64,000 nucleotides of DNA, from positions 2,170,001 to 2,234,000 of the forward strand of contig NZ_CP089211.1 of NCBI RefSeq assembly GCF_021183825.1, in the 5' to 3' direction. Source of the stretch: Sinomicrobium kalidii (GTDB taxonomy: Bacteria; Bacteroidota; Bacteroidia; Flavobacteriales; Flavobacteriaceae). This document shows, in pieces, positions 34,961-43,296 of this stretch. Both the position numbers and the translations under genes were made by a program. Below the pieces are notes generated by a model. The model ran no database searches and was not told the DNA's origin. It saw only the letters and a program-made list of their open reading frames with translations. Each line of letters begins with the position of its first letter. Position 1 is the first letter of the stretch.

Positions 34961-35800
34961 TTATAACCTTTTTAATTTTTGAGGGTCAACAACGGAGTAT
35001 ATGTTGTTGATCTTACCGGTGCCTGTGTTTATATTAAATATCTGGCAGACGATCAATTTATCGCCCTTGTAAAATAGCAGGGCCGGAGTATGGTTGAGCT
35101 GTTTGAATTCGATCCGACATTTCTTTAGAAACAGATTATACACTTTGATGGCGGAACGCGAAACTGCTTTGATGCCTGAAGTGAATTCCCTCAATACCTT
35201 AACCTTACCTCCTCCGTCAGCCTGGTAGGTGATGTGTTCAGATAGCTTTTCTTCCAGTATTCTGACTTCTCCCTTTCTGATAAGGTCAACGTATTCCTGT
35301 AGGAAATCATTAGAGGAGATACTTCCCGAATTGAAATCGGAGCCTTGTTCGTTTAAGGCTTTTTTTGCACGGCTCAACAGTTGCCTGGAATTATCAACAG
35401 AAAAGGAAAATACTTCGGCAATCTCTTGATGGGAATAGTTAAAAGCCTCCTTTAAAATAAAAACGGCACGCTCCTTTGGGTTCAAATATTCCAACAAGAC
35501 CAATATAGCATAGGATGCAACCTCCTGACTGTTGATTTTTTGGTCTGCTTTTTCAGTGGCTATGGGCTCAGGTAGCCACGTGGTTTGACCGGCCATTTTT
35601 TTTGCTCCTTTTTTTAAGTTGATAGATTTGTTGATGACGCTTTTGATTAAATATGCCGATTCGTTTTTAACAGTATCCCTGTTATGTTCAATATAGTTTG
35701 CCATTACGTCCTGTATAACATCATTCGCATCATCTATACTGCCAAGAATGTTATAGGCGTAGGGAAATAAGGTTGTTTGATAATCTTTTGAAATGCCCAT
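34961..35800 (-). CDS. ECF41-family RNA polymerase sigma factor with SnoaL-like C-terminal domain
   Basis: The 279-residue protein has sigma-2 (~1-65, ANDVIQDVMANYIEHNR), the ECF41 linker motif WLPEP at residues 75-79, sigma-4 (~100-150, LNPKERAVFILKEAFNYSHQ, then EIAEVFSFSVDNSRQLLSRA) and the fused C-terminal SnoaL-like domain with DGGGK at 195-199 and a variant of the NPDKL motif (DPQKL, 273-277) near the end. In ECF41 the C-terminal domain takes the place of an anti-sigma factor. The next two genes are the classical partners, decarboxylase and epimerase. A TAACTTTG box 87 bp upstream suggests transcription by the housekeeping sigma. Confidence 0.93.
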   Translation of the reverse strand: MGISKDYQTTLFPYAYNILGSIDDANDVIQDVMANYIEHNRDTVKNESAYLIKSVINKSINLKKGAKKMAGQTTWLPEPIATEKADQKINSQEVASYAILVLLEYLNPKERAVFILKEAFNYSHQEIAEVFSFSVDNSRQLLSRAKKALNEQGSDFNSGSISSNDFLQEYVDLIRKGEVRILEEKLSEHITYQADGGGKVKVLREFTSGIKAVSRSAIKVYNLFLKKCRIEFKQLNHTPALLFYKGDKLIVCQIFNINTGTGKINNIYSVVDPQKLKRL

Positions 35801-35886
35801 TAAGTGACTTTTATGAATGATACTGCTAACAGTTTTGTGTGAACGTCATTAACGAGAAAATGCGCGGGTATTTTTTGCTTATGCAA

Positions 35887-35894
35887 CAAAGTTA
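35887..35894 (-). promoter_or_regulatory. TAACTTTG -7 box upstream of the ECF41 gene
   Basis: Exact match to TAnnTTTG on the minus strand, leaving a leader of ~80 nt. No TGTCA-N16-CGT element is seen before this gene, so it does not appear to be autoregulated. Confidence 0.45.
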
Positions 35895-36054
35895 CTAAAA
35901 AACACCTTCTATAGATGCTTTTTATTAGGGTCTGTTAACACAATGGATATTATTTTTGAGATATGATACTTACCCAAGGCCAATGCTTAAAGATCGATCA
36001 TTTGTTTTCACCCAAATGGTAAATTCGGACAACATTTTGATTAAGGCACACCCT

Positions 36055-36126
36055 GCTCTTTGAAGTATTGCAAGCGCTGCGAATGTCTCCGGCTTCGCAG
36101 CCATTTACACGTCAATGACAAGCCAA
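36055..36126 (+). repeat. R1 hairpin repeat, copy 4
   Basis: TGCTCTTTGAAGTATTGCAA, then stem GCTGCGAA (36076-36083) and TTCGCAGC (36094-36101) and TTTACACGTCAATGACAAG. The rest of the 35801-36369 gap includes ACCACAAAGGCTCACGAAGC (around 36200), a degenerate repeat-like phrase, and no gene. Confidence 0.8.
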
Positions 36127-36369
36127 TACAACAAGTTCTTACTTCGGCAAGTGCTCAGGACACTGCTTTGTGGTTTTCCAAGTCATGGGTTTTATTTTAC
36201 CACAAAGGCTCACGAAGCAGGCACAAAGTTACACAGAGCATTATATAGAAATTAAAAGTATAACTCAATAGATTTATTTCCGGAGCTTCTCGCTGTATTG
36301 GCCAAGCAACTCCTGCTCTACAAAGTCTGGATCAGGCTGAAGTCGAGATCTCTTTTAGGGAGCATTCGA

Positions 36370-36735
36370 TCAAAAACCTCTCGACTGCGCTCCTATAATC
36401 TTTTTGCGGTGAAGATATCCCCATGTCTTGAGTGCATCGACTACCGGATGAAGAGATTTTGTATGTGGCGTAGCACTGTACTCCACAATGGGAGGAAATG
36501 CGTCAATAACTTTACGTCTTACGAGTTCGTTCATTTCGAGCTCTTTAAGTTCCTTTGACAACATTCTGTCACTAATACCAGCTACCTCTTTGGCTATTTC
36601 CTTAAATCTTTTTGTTCCATTTAAAATGGCAATCAAAATCTGTAATTTCCATTTTCCATTCAACACTTCCAATGCATCCCGAACAGCCAATAGATCTTTG
36701 TTATCACATTTGTTGTTATCCCCTCTTCTGCTCAT
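36370..36735 (-). CDS. HxlR-family winged-helix regulator
   Basis: The 121-residue protein has the HxlR signature: ALEVLNGKWKLQILIAILNG, RFKEIAKEVAGISDRMLSKE, LKELEMNELVRRKVIDAFPP and VEYSATPHTKSLHPVVDALK. Such regulators of the DUF24 group sense electrophiles or oxidants through an N-terminal cysteine; here Cys10 (NNKCDNK) is present. It is divergent from a DoxX-like gene, and the shared region contains a TACT-N7-AGTA operator. Confidence 0.93.
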   Translation of the reverse strand: MSRRGDNNKCDNKDLLAVRDALEVLNGKWKLQILIAILNGTKRFKEIAKEVAGISDRMLSKELKELEMNELVRRKVIDAFPPIVEYSATPHTKSLHPVVDALKTWGYLHRKKIIGAQSRGF

Positions 36736-36757
36736 TACTTACCTTTTGTATAGTGCT

Positions 36758-36786
36758 TACTAAAAGTATAGTACTAATTATTAGTA
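36758..36786. promoter_or_regulatory. HxlR operator, TACT-N7-AGTA
   Basis: TACTAATTATTAGTA (36772-36786) is a perfect palindrome with a central T and fits the TACT-N7-AGTA box of YodB/CatR-type HxlR regulators. A second TACT-N8-AGTA half-overlaps it (36758-36773). It lies 23 bp before the HxlR start and 105 bp before the DoxX-like start. Confidence 0.6.
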
Positions 36787-36890
36787 ATCAAATATACTTA
36801 ATATTGCATGAGCACTAGTGACTTATATACCCGAAAAACATGTTTATCATATTTTAATTATCAGATCAGTAAAACCAAAAAACAGGAACA

Positions 36891-37310
36891 ATGCAGAAAA
36901 AAAACAGTCCAGGCCTTTTGAAATGGTCGTATTATATATCTACCCTATTGTTTACCTTGATCATAGCGTTCTCCGTAGGGAATTATTTGTTTAACAACGA
37001 TTTTATCCGGGAAGGTTTTATTAAAATGGGCTATCCTACATATATTATTTACCCTTTGGCAGCAATTAAAATTCTTGGGCTCGTTGTGATCTGGAGCAGA
37101 AAGCACAATCTACTTTATGGCCTGGCATACGCAGGCTTCTTTTATAACTGTATTCTGGCTGCTTTTGCTCACCTTATGATTCACGATAACGGACAATGGT
37201 TTGCGGTTATTGCTTTAATTTTAATTGTGATATCCTATTTTATGTCAAAACAATTGCTGATCAATACGTCTGATAAAGGAGCATCAGGCGAAAAGAGAGG
37301 TAAGGTTTGA
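36891..37310 (+). CDS. DoxX-like membrane protein
   Basis: The 139-residue protein has four predicted helices (WSYYISTLLFTLIIAFSVGN; YPTYIIYPLAAIKILGLVVI; LLYGLAYAGFFYNCILAAFA; FAVIALILIVISYFMS), the DoxX_2 layout. It is often linked to thiol or oxidative stress. It is divergent from HxlR (36370-36735), which probably regulates it through the intervening palindrome. Confidence 0.85.
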   Translation: MQKKNSPGLLKWSYYISTLLFTLIIAFSVGNYLFNNDFIREGFIKMGYPTYIIYPLAAIKILGLVVIWSRKHNLLYGLAYAGFFYNCILAAFAHLMIHDNGQWFAVIALILIVISYFMSKQLLINTSDKGASGEKRGKV

Positions 37311-37360
37311 GCCAGTGTTTCGGCACATCCCAAACAGAGTTCGATATATTCAGCCTCCTG

Positions 37361-37386
37361 CTCTCCGAAGTGTTGCAGGCTCTTCG
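37361..37386 (+). repeat. Partial R1 repeat
   Basis: CCTGCTCTCCGAAGTGTTGC at the start of R1, without the hairpin part. Confidence 0.55.
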
Positions 37387-37456
37387 TCATGCTGCGGGAG
37401 GTTGAAAATACCGCTTACTAAAAAGAGATTTCTGCCGGTTTTCAGACGGTAAACAG

Positions 37457-38434
37457 TTACACCTCATGGGCCACCTTGGCAAACTTATTTCTGTACTCAA
37501 TCGGAGTAAGCCCTGTGATCTTTTTAAAGATATCCCTAAAAGCTTTCGTATCGGTATAACCTACATCAAACATGATCTCCGTTACATTCTTTCTCGATGC
37601 TTCAAAGAATGTTTTGGCAGCTTCTATTCTTACCCGTTGTATATATTCGATGGCTGTATTGTTGGTCGCCTCCTTAAATCTTCTTTCAAATGTTCTGCGG
37701 CCCGAATTGATCAAATTGGCTAAAGTTTCTATCTTTATTTTATCGCAATAGTGTTTTTCGATATAATCCTGTACTTTCTGGATATCATCATCATTGTGAT
37801 TCCGTTGACCTTTGAATATTGCGAACTGAGATTGGCTGTCTCTCCCCATATCCAATGCAAAATATTTTGAGATCATGACTGCCGTTTCCCTGTCGGAAAA
37901 CTTTTCAACCAGGTATAACAGTAAATTCCATAAACTACTTGCTCCGCCACTACTGTAAATATTATCGTGTTCGGTTATTATTGCACCATCTTCGACCTCC
38001 ACCTCCGGGAATCTTTCTTTAAACTCACTGATATAAGCCCAGTGTGTAGAGCATTTTTTGCCATTGAGCAAACCTGTTTCGGCTAAAAGAAAAGCGCCGA
38101 TGCACAAACTGGCAAGACGGGAACCTTTTTCGTGTAATTTCTTAAAATAAGGTATCGCTTCTGCATTGGCCCGAATCCCTTTGGCCGTATCGCCAAATAC
38201 AGGGGGGATGATAAGCAGGTCGGTTTCGGTCACATCTTTGAGCAACCTGTCGGTTTTTATCATGTATTCGCCATTGTTAGCGGGTACATACGCTCTTAGC
38301 CCCACATACTCGACCTCGAAAACGGGCTTTTTGCCAAATGTGGTTAAAAACTCATTAGCGGTATGGAAGGTTCTGAATGGCGGTGTAACGGCTTCAATAA
38401 CGCCATACTCGGGTACAAAGACAGAAATCTGCAT
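37457..38434 (-). CDS. GlxA-type AraC regulator with DJ-1/PfpI domain
   Basis: The 325-residue protein combines an N-terminal DJ-1/PfpI-like domain (~1-180, SRLASLCIGAFLLAETGLLN with the nucleophile-elbow Cys) and a C-terminal AraC double HTH (~220-320, KIETLANLINSGRRTFERRF, then ATNNTAIEYIQRVRIEAAKT, VTEIMFDVGYTDTKAFRDIF and KKITGLTPIEYRNKF). It is divergent from the SRPBCC/DoxX/VOC cluster and probably regulates it. Confidence 0.93.
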   Translation of the reverse strand: MQISVFVPEYGVIEAVTPPFRTFHTANEFLTTFGKKPVFEVEYVGLRAYVPANNGEYMIKTDRLLKDVTETDLLIIPPVFGDTAKGIRANAEAIPYFKKLHEKGSRLASLCIGAFLLAETGLLNGKKCSTHWAYISEFKERFPEVEVEDGAIITEHDNIYSSGGASSLWNLLLYLVEKFSDRETAVMISKYFALDMGRDSQSQFAIFKGQRNHNDDDIQKVQDYIEKHYCDKIKIETLANLINSGRRTFERRFKEATNNTAIEYIQRVRIEAAKTFFEASRKNVTEIMFDVGYTDTKAFRDIFKKITGLTPIEYRNKFAKVAHEV

Positions 38435-38534
38435 GCCTACTATTACTGTTAAACCGCAAGATAAAAAATAGTTTTGTCATAATCCCCCCCTAAAACTGTC
38501 ATTTTCACAACAGCCGTGATTTCATACCTCATTG

Positions 38535-38542
38535 TAACTTTG
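38535..38542 (+). promoter_or_regulatory. TAACTTTG -7 box of the SRPBCC cluster
   Basis: Exact TAnnTTTG match 34 bp before the ATG at 38577. Confidence 0.55.
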
Positions 38543-38576
38543 AATTATAAAATTTAACAAACAAAAATTAATCACA

Positions 38577-39002
38577 ATGGAACAAGTAACAAGAATTACG
38601 GTAGAAGCAACAGCAAATGCTCCCGTAGCAAAAGTCTGGAAGGTATGGAATACACCGGGCGACATCATGCAATGGAACACGCCCGACCCAAGCTGGCATA
38701 CGCCAAGCAGTGAAAACGACCTGCGGGTTGGCGGTACGTTTAAGAATAGAATGGAAGCCAAAGACGGCAGCTTCGGTTTTGATTTTGAAGGCATTTATGA
38801 TACGGTAGAACTGCATAAGGAAATCAGCTATACCATGGGTGACGGAAGAAAGGCCACCACCTTGTTTGCCGAGCAAAATGGCAAGACCAGCATAACAACC
38901 ACATTTGATGCGGAGACAGAAAATGATCCGGAGTTTCAGAAACAAGGATGGCAGGCTATCCTGAACAATTTTGTAGCATATGTTGAATCGACGCATCCGT
39001 AA
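38577..39002 (+). CDS. SRPBCC/AHSA1-family protein
   Basis: The 141-residue protein has the START-like pattern: ITVEATANAPVAKVWKVWNT, PGDIMQWNTPDPSWHTPSSE, LRVGGTFKNRMEAKDGSFGF and WQAILNNFVAYVES. This family binds hydrophobic ligands in a deep cavity; its exact role is unknown. It is first of a plus-strand cluster with a DoxX-like gene 10 bp downstream, another SRPBCC and a VOC protein. Confidence 0.92.
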   Translation: MEQVTRITVEATANAPVAKVWKVWNTPGDIMQWNTPDPSWHTPSSENDLRVGGTFKNRMEAKDGSFGFDFEGIYDTVELHKEISYTMGDGRKATTLFAEQNGKTSITTTFDAETENDPEFQKQGWQAILNNFVAYVESTHP

Positions 39003-39012
39003 ATGAATAAAG

Positions 39013-39387
39013 ATGAAGAAGTATAAAATAATCTTTTGGGTAGCAACTGCCATCATCATACTTTGGGAAGGAGTAATGCCGCTCGGCACCGTGCTGTTTG
39101 CACCGGAGTATGTGAATGCAGGCACAGCACCTTTGGGCTATCCCGATTACTTTGCCTACGCGCTTATTATCTGTAAAGTACTCGGCGTTTTTGCGATTGC
39201 TTACCCCAATATACCGGGCAGGCTAAAGGAATGGGCGTATGCAGGGCTGACGTTTAGTCTGATCTTTGCATTCATCAGTCATGCATGTGTCGATAAGAAC
39301 GTCGGGTTTATGCTGATGCCACTGGTAGTGTTGGGTATTCTTGCCGTTTCCTACATCTATAACCATAAGATCCGGACTCATGGCTAA
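39013..39387 (+). CDS. DoxX-like membrane protein
   Basis: The 124-residue protein has four hydrophobic helices (YKIIFWVATAIIILWEGVMP; YFAYALIICKVLGVFAIAYP; WAYAGLTFSLIFAFISHACV; FMLMPLVVLGILAVSYIYNH), the DoxX_2 layout. It starts 10 bp after the SRPBCC gene and is probably co-transcribed. It is similar to the DoxX-like protein at 36891-37310 in topology, not closely in sequence. Confidence 0.88.
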   Translation: MKKYKIIFWVATAIIILWEGVMPLGTVLFAPEYVNAGTAPLGYPDYFAYALIICKVLGVFAIAYPNIPGRLKEWAYAGLTFSLIFAFISHACVDKNVGFMLMPLVVLGILAVSYIYNHKIRTHG

Positions 39388-39584
39388 GACGAATTATCAA
39401 AGCATTGATCAGTATCACTAGGTATTTAGCGGTGAATCCCCGGCGCGGATGCAAACCAACCGATAAACCACTACCGGAAAAGCTGATCAAAGAAAATCAT
39501 CACCTTCAGGAAAAAGGAAAACGAGGAAATGGCGAAGGGTAGCCATACATAAGAATGAATTAATCACCATTAAATTTTAATACC

Positions 39585-40034
39585 ATGGAAAGTAATTCTG
39601 TTTCATTACACCGGGTCATCAAGGCAGATCCGGAAAAAGTATTCCGGGCATTTGCAGACCCGGTAGCACACTCAGGTTGGTTGCCGCCTTATGGATTTGT
39701 ATGCACTGTTCAGCAAATGGATTTTAAAGCAGGTGGTACGTTTAAAATGACCTTTATTAATTTCAGTACAGGGAACAGCCATTCTTTTGGCGGAACGTAT
39801 CTTGAAATAAAACCGAATGAATTTATTAAATATACCGATAGGTTTGACGATCCCGATTTGCCCGGAGAAACAACCACAACCATACAACTGAACAAGGTTT
39901 CGTGCGGCACTGAACTTCATGTGGTCCAGGAAGGAATCCCCGCGGCAATACCGGAAGAAATATGTTATTTGGGCTGGCAGGAATCGCTGGAGAAATTAAT
40001 AAAACTTGTAGAGCCCGAAATACCTGATGCTTAA
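39585..40034 (+). CDS. SRPBCC/AHSA1-family protein, second copy
   Basis: The 149-residue protein has VSLHRVIKADPEKVFRAFAD, AHSGWLPPYGFVCTVQQMDF, GGTFKMTFINFSTGNSHSFG and YLGWQESLEKLIKLVEPEI, the AHSA1 pattern. It is more distant from the copy at 38577-39002 than a recent duplicate would be. The VOC gene follows 12 bp later. Confidence 0.9.
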   Translation: MESNSVSLHRVIKADPEKVFRAFADPVAHSGWLPPYGFVCTVQQMDFKAGGTFKMTFINFSTGNSHSFGGTYLEIKPNEFIKYTDRFDDPDLPGETTTTIQLNKVSCGTELHVVQEGIPAAIPEEICYLGWQESLEKLIKLVEPEIPDA

Positions 40035-40046
40035 TTTAATCTGATT

Positions 40047-40448
40047 ATGACTGACTCTGATAACGGTAAATTGGTGAGTGCGGTTTTTATAACGTTCTCC
40101 GGGAACTGCAAAAAGGCACTCACCCATTACCAGACCTGTTTTGGCGGTACCCTGCAATTCGAGACTTTTGGAAGGGAATTGCAAGGGTATGCCGAAATGC
40201 CTGTCGTAAGCGGGTCGTTGGTTTCCGACAGGATAGTCATTCACGGTTCGGACCTGGTACACGACGAAGGAAGAACACTTGGGAATTATATGTCTATTTT
40301 TCTACACTGCAGAAATACATATGATAGAAAAGCGCTTATTGAAAAACTAAAATTTAATACGCAGGTTCCTTTTGTCAATAATGACGATGACCAAAAACTG
40401 GTTGAGGTAACCGATGCTTTTGATGTGAAGTGGGTGCTGAGCGTTTAG
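40047..40448 (+). CDS. VOC-family (PhnB/glyoxalase-like) protein
   Basis: The 133-residue protein has the VOC pattern of the PhnB type: AVFITFSGNCKKALTHYQTC, FGGTLQFETFGRELQGYAEM and VEVTDAFDVKWVLSV at the end (final metal/active-site strand). It is not a classical glyoxalase I, as several metal ligands are absent or uncertain. It is the last gene of the cluster. Confidence 0.88.
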   Translation: MTDSDNGKLVSAVFITFSGNCKKALTHYQTCFGGTLQFETFGRELQGYAEMPVVSGSLVSDRIVIHGSDLVHDEGRTLGNYMSIFLHCRNTYDRKALIEKLKFNTQVPFVNNDDDQKLVEVTDAFDVKWVLSV

Positions 40449-40541
40449 GGACAGCATAGGTACGCCATGAAAGGCGACCCTAAAGAGCGGCTTTTGTGAT
40501 ACCGTAAGGGTGCTTCGACCAAAGTGTCTTTGTCGGTTATA

Positions 40542-40845
40542 TCCCCGCTCTACGAAGTGTTGCAGGCCCGCTTGAGCCCGGCGGAAACGAAGGCCCATTG
40601 TATAATGCGTTTACTTCGATAAACTCAGTACAGGTGTAACGCACGAAAAAAGGTTGTGCCAAGGCAGTACGCTTTGCCTCCTCATCGCATATCCTTAATA
40701 GCATATCTGCAACCCGGGAAAAATGCAGGCTATATCACCCGGTATGGCAGGCTTCGGAGCAATGATAGCACCCGTTTACCTGGTTGTCATGTTTCCGGGC
40801 CTCTCTTACGGCACTTTGACAATCGTAGTGGTAACCCGCCAGGAT
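40542..40845 (+). repeat. Partial R1 joined to R3 copy 2
   Basis: CCCCGCTCTACGAAGTGTTG is an R1 start, then CGCTTGAGCCCGGCGGAAAC and CATTGTATAATGCGTTTAC of R3 follow to about 40842. The piece carries the 3' part of the duplicated Cys-rich gene. Confidence 0.75.
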
Positions 40846-40923
40846 TTTCCAACTGCAAAATCCTGCCGTTTTAAAGATCGTTTTTTCAAGTTTGTTCGCC
40901 CGGAAAATCTGAATTACAGCCAA
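40735..40923 (-). pseudogene. Degenerate copy of the Cys/His-rich small protein
   Basis: The C-terminal half (YHYDCQSAVREARKHDNQVN, then GCYHCSEACHTG) matches the 22015-22221 protein. The N-terminal half is replaced by unrelated sequence (MAVIQIFRANKLEK...), so the conserved YYVNKNAQ start and the first Cys/His are lost. Confidence 0.6.
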
Positions 40924-40947
40924 TTATCACCAAACGTTTTTCCTTTT

Positions 40948-41412
40948 TTAATCTCTAACTATTTCAGAAATCAATGCCTTATATTCCTGAACATTCTTAT
41001 CAAATTCCTTCTCTACGTGAAGCCATATTAAAGTTCCTACCGCTAACAATATTCCTCCAAATATGAATATAGACATATTACTACTTGATTTGAAGATTAG
41101 TGCAGCTAAAAGACCTAATATGAAGATAATATGTAAATAAACTACCCATTTCAAAATAGGGTGTTTAGTAAAAGAAATTTCTACATTTGAGCCATTTTCA
41201 GTATCTACTTGAAATATTTCTCCATTTAAAATAACTTTATTTTGCGCATTGAGGGCATCCAATCCAACCAGAAACCGTTTCCGTATTCTAAATTTCATTG
41301 AATTTTTACTATTCTTATTAAGTGCAAATATGTGAGCACGTCCAAGTGAGGATTCCAGTTTTTCGAAAATCTCTTTAGGACTACTTTTTGCCTGGAAATT
41401 CCATTTTTTCAT
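40948..41412 (-). CDS. Membrane protein of unknown function, 154 aa
   Basis: The start at 41412 (MKKWNFQAKSSPKEIFEKLE) is preferred over the earlier ATG at 41439. The N-terminal ~90 residues form a soluble alpha/beta domain that begins like SRPBCC-type proteins and contains MKFRIRKRFLVGLDALNAQN. Two membrane helices follow (WVVYLHIIFILGLLAALIFK; MSIFIFGGILLAVGTLIWLH). The function is unknown. The sequence just upstream on the minus strand reads CGTTGGCAAACA, close to the R4 end. Confidence 0.7.
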   Translation of the reverse strand: MKKWNFQAKSSPKEIFEKLESSLGRAHIFALNKNSKNSMKFRIRKRFLVGLDALNAQNKVILNGEIFQVDTENGSNVEISFTKHPILKWVVYLHIIFILGLLAALIFKSSSNMSIFIFGGILLAVGTLIWLHVEKEFDKNVQEYKALISEIVRD

Positions 41413-41472
41413 AGTATTATTATTTAAAATGTTTGCCAACGGTTTGTGTATGAATTATAAACTTTGTGAGCA

Positions 41473-42714
41473 CTAGTTCTGTTTTTTCATTTCAGTAGTA
41501 TACTTTTCCAGTTCAGGTTCATTATTCATTCTTGCGATTTGAATCGCTTTTTTATACCATTTTCTCGATTCTTTAAAATTTCCTTTTATCTTATAATAAT
41601 TTCCTTTTGCAAAATGTAACATTGAAGCATTCGGAAATTTATGAAGTCCTGATTCTAAAATCTCAAGAGCATCAGCTAACCTGTTATTGTCAAGGTAAAA
41701 ACCGGAAAATCTCCTGAACCATCTGGCTTGTCTATAGTAATTCTTAATAAAAGTTTTGCCGTCGATTTCAGGCATTAACTCCTCAAAAATTTTAAAATTA
41801 TTTTCTTTATGAGCTTGCAATAAAAGGTAGTGTTTTGTGTCAGAGTGAATATCTTCTGAAATATGATATTTTTTGCCCCTGGTTTGATAATGTTTTTTAA
41901 GACTTTCAATACCTCCGAAATCCAAAAACTCTTTAATTGAATAAAACCGGATTGGACCATAGTCACTAAAAAATAATTTCAGCCCCTCATTTATAGTGGT
42001 TAATGGCGTTGTGTAATGATTCTCTTTATCTGAAAGATTATAGTTCCATTTTATGTTTTTTACCGGATGCTTTTGAAAAATGGAATCTAAAGAAGACATG
42101 GATTCTGTTGCCCAATTTTCAACAGTTCCTAATGTTGCATATAGTTTTAAATCATCTTGTGCGTTTTGTTTCAACATTTTGCTCACCATTTCTAAGCGGT
42201 CTCTGGAAATATGTGTGGGACTTGCCAAAAGAAAGCCATTAAAAAGATAAGGTTTGTTTGCAAATAGCTGAATACCCAGACCGGCTGCCATTTCCCAGCC
42301 AAAATAAATTCGCTCATCCAGTGTTCTATATTTGGTATTTATGTCGGGAATCAGTTCTTTTTCCAGGAATCGAATAAATTTAGACGACTCTTTATAAAAT
42401 AGATTGCGTCTTTTTACAGCGTCTGTGTTAATCCCGACAACAATGAATTCTGGTGCAATTTCCCGCCAGGCAAGATTTTGCTGGAATACAATGCCATTCA
42501 AAAAATAACGTTGTGCATCAATTACATAAAGCACCGGATATTTTTTTGAATTTTTCGTGTAGTCAGCAGGTAAGAAAATCTGGATTTCCCGTTCTTCCTG
42601 TAAAATATCAGATTTAAAAACTATTGAATTACCAAATGCTTTTTCGTTTCTATTTTGAGATACAACCTGATTTATTGTGAAAAGAAGGATTAGTATGAAA
42701 CAGACTTTTTTCAT
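41473..42714 (-). CDS. Secreted esterase-like alpha/beta hydrolase with TPR tail, nucleophile missing
   Basis: The 413-residue protein has a signal peptide (MKKVCFILILLFTINQVVSQ). An Esterase-D/IroE-like fold follows (IFLPADYTKNSKKYPVLYVI, IRFLEKELIPDINTKYRTLD). At the nucleophile elbow the sequence is IYFGWEMAAGLGIQL where family enzymes have GHSxGG, so Ser is replaced by Glu and catalysis is doubtful. The C-terminal ~100 residues hold TPR-like repeats (DALEILESGLHKFPNASMLH, FAKGNYYKIKGNFKESRKWY). A CGTATATTTAGGAGCTAGCC stretch upstream resembles the R4 promoter end. Confidence 0.8.
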   Translation of the reverse strand: MKKVCFILILLFTINQVVSQNRNEKAFGNSIVFKSDILQEEREIQIFLPADYTKNSKKYPVLYVIDAQRYFLNGIVFQQNLAWREIAPEFIVVGINTDAVKRRNLFYKESSKFIRFLEKELIPDINTKYRTLDERIYFGWEMAAGLGIQLFANKPYLFNGFLLASPTHISRDRLEMVSKMLKQNAQDDLKLYATLGTVENWATESMSSLDSIFQKHPVKNIKWNYNLSDKENHYTTPLTTINEGLKLFFSDYGPIRFYSIKEFLDFGGIESLKKHYQTRGKKYHISEDIHSDTKHYLLLQAHKENNFKIFEELMPEIDGKTFIKNYYRQARWFRRFSGFYLDNNRLADALEILESGLHKFPNASMLHFAKGNYYKIKGNFKESRKWYKKAIQIARMNNEPELEKYTTEMKKQN

Positions 42715-43003
42715 ATTATTTTTCGTAATTAGGGCTAGCTCCTAAATATACGCAATATTCTTTATTGAACTTGAACATCAAACACAGAGGTAATATACTG
42801 AAAAACATAGTTTTGATCCCTAATCACTATTTTGAGTTCCATACAAGTAGTTGTTGTAAAATACCTAAGTCCGCTTGTCATTTACCAATAGCCAAAAAGT
42901 CAGGTCTTTTTTTCATAGTTTTGGTTTGGATTTCAAATACCAGCGACATATTCTCCCGATAAAACAAAGGACGAAACACTATGCACCGGGAAGGGGATAT
43001 TAC

Positions 43004-43160
43004 ATTATTGAAAAAACCTCAATGAAAAATCTACTATTCGCAGTTTTATTCACTTCCTTTTTTAGTACCCGGGCAGGAATTTAATTTTGGCATTTGCCAT
43101 ACACTACCCGGGGAGTATAAGTGAATGCATGGGAATTGTGTATATTTATATGCTGGCTGC
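43004..43160 (+). repeat. R4 repeat, copy e (no R2)
   Basis: ATTGAAAAAACCTCAATGAA, the truncated gene start, TACCCGGGCAGGAATTTAAT, CACTACCCGGGGAGTATAAG, then a shortened GCATGGGAATTGTGTATATT. No gene follows in the plus direction. The remaining 42715-43296 sequence shows nothing else but a short ACCGG...CCGGT stem near 43270. Confidence 0.8.
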
Positions 43161-43296
43161 AAGTTGAAAACAACGTATAATTAAATATTTGACATTCAAA
43201 ACAATATAAAAGACATCTGTTTCTATTAAGTGTTTTGTAAGGTTCAAAGGATTTCCAAAGACAGGTAAAAACCGGAGCCTGTTAAAAAGCCGGTCA

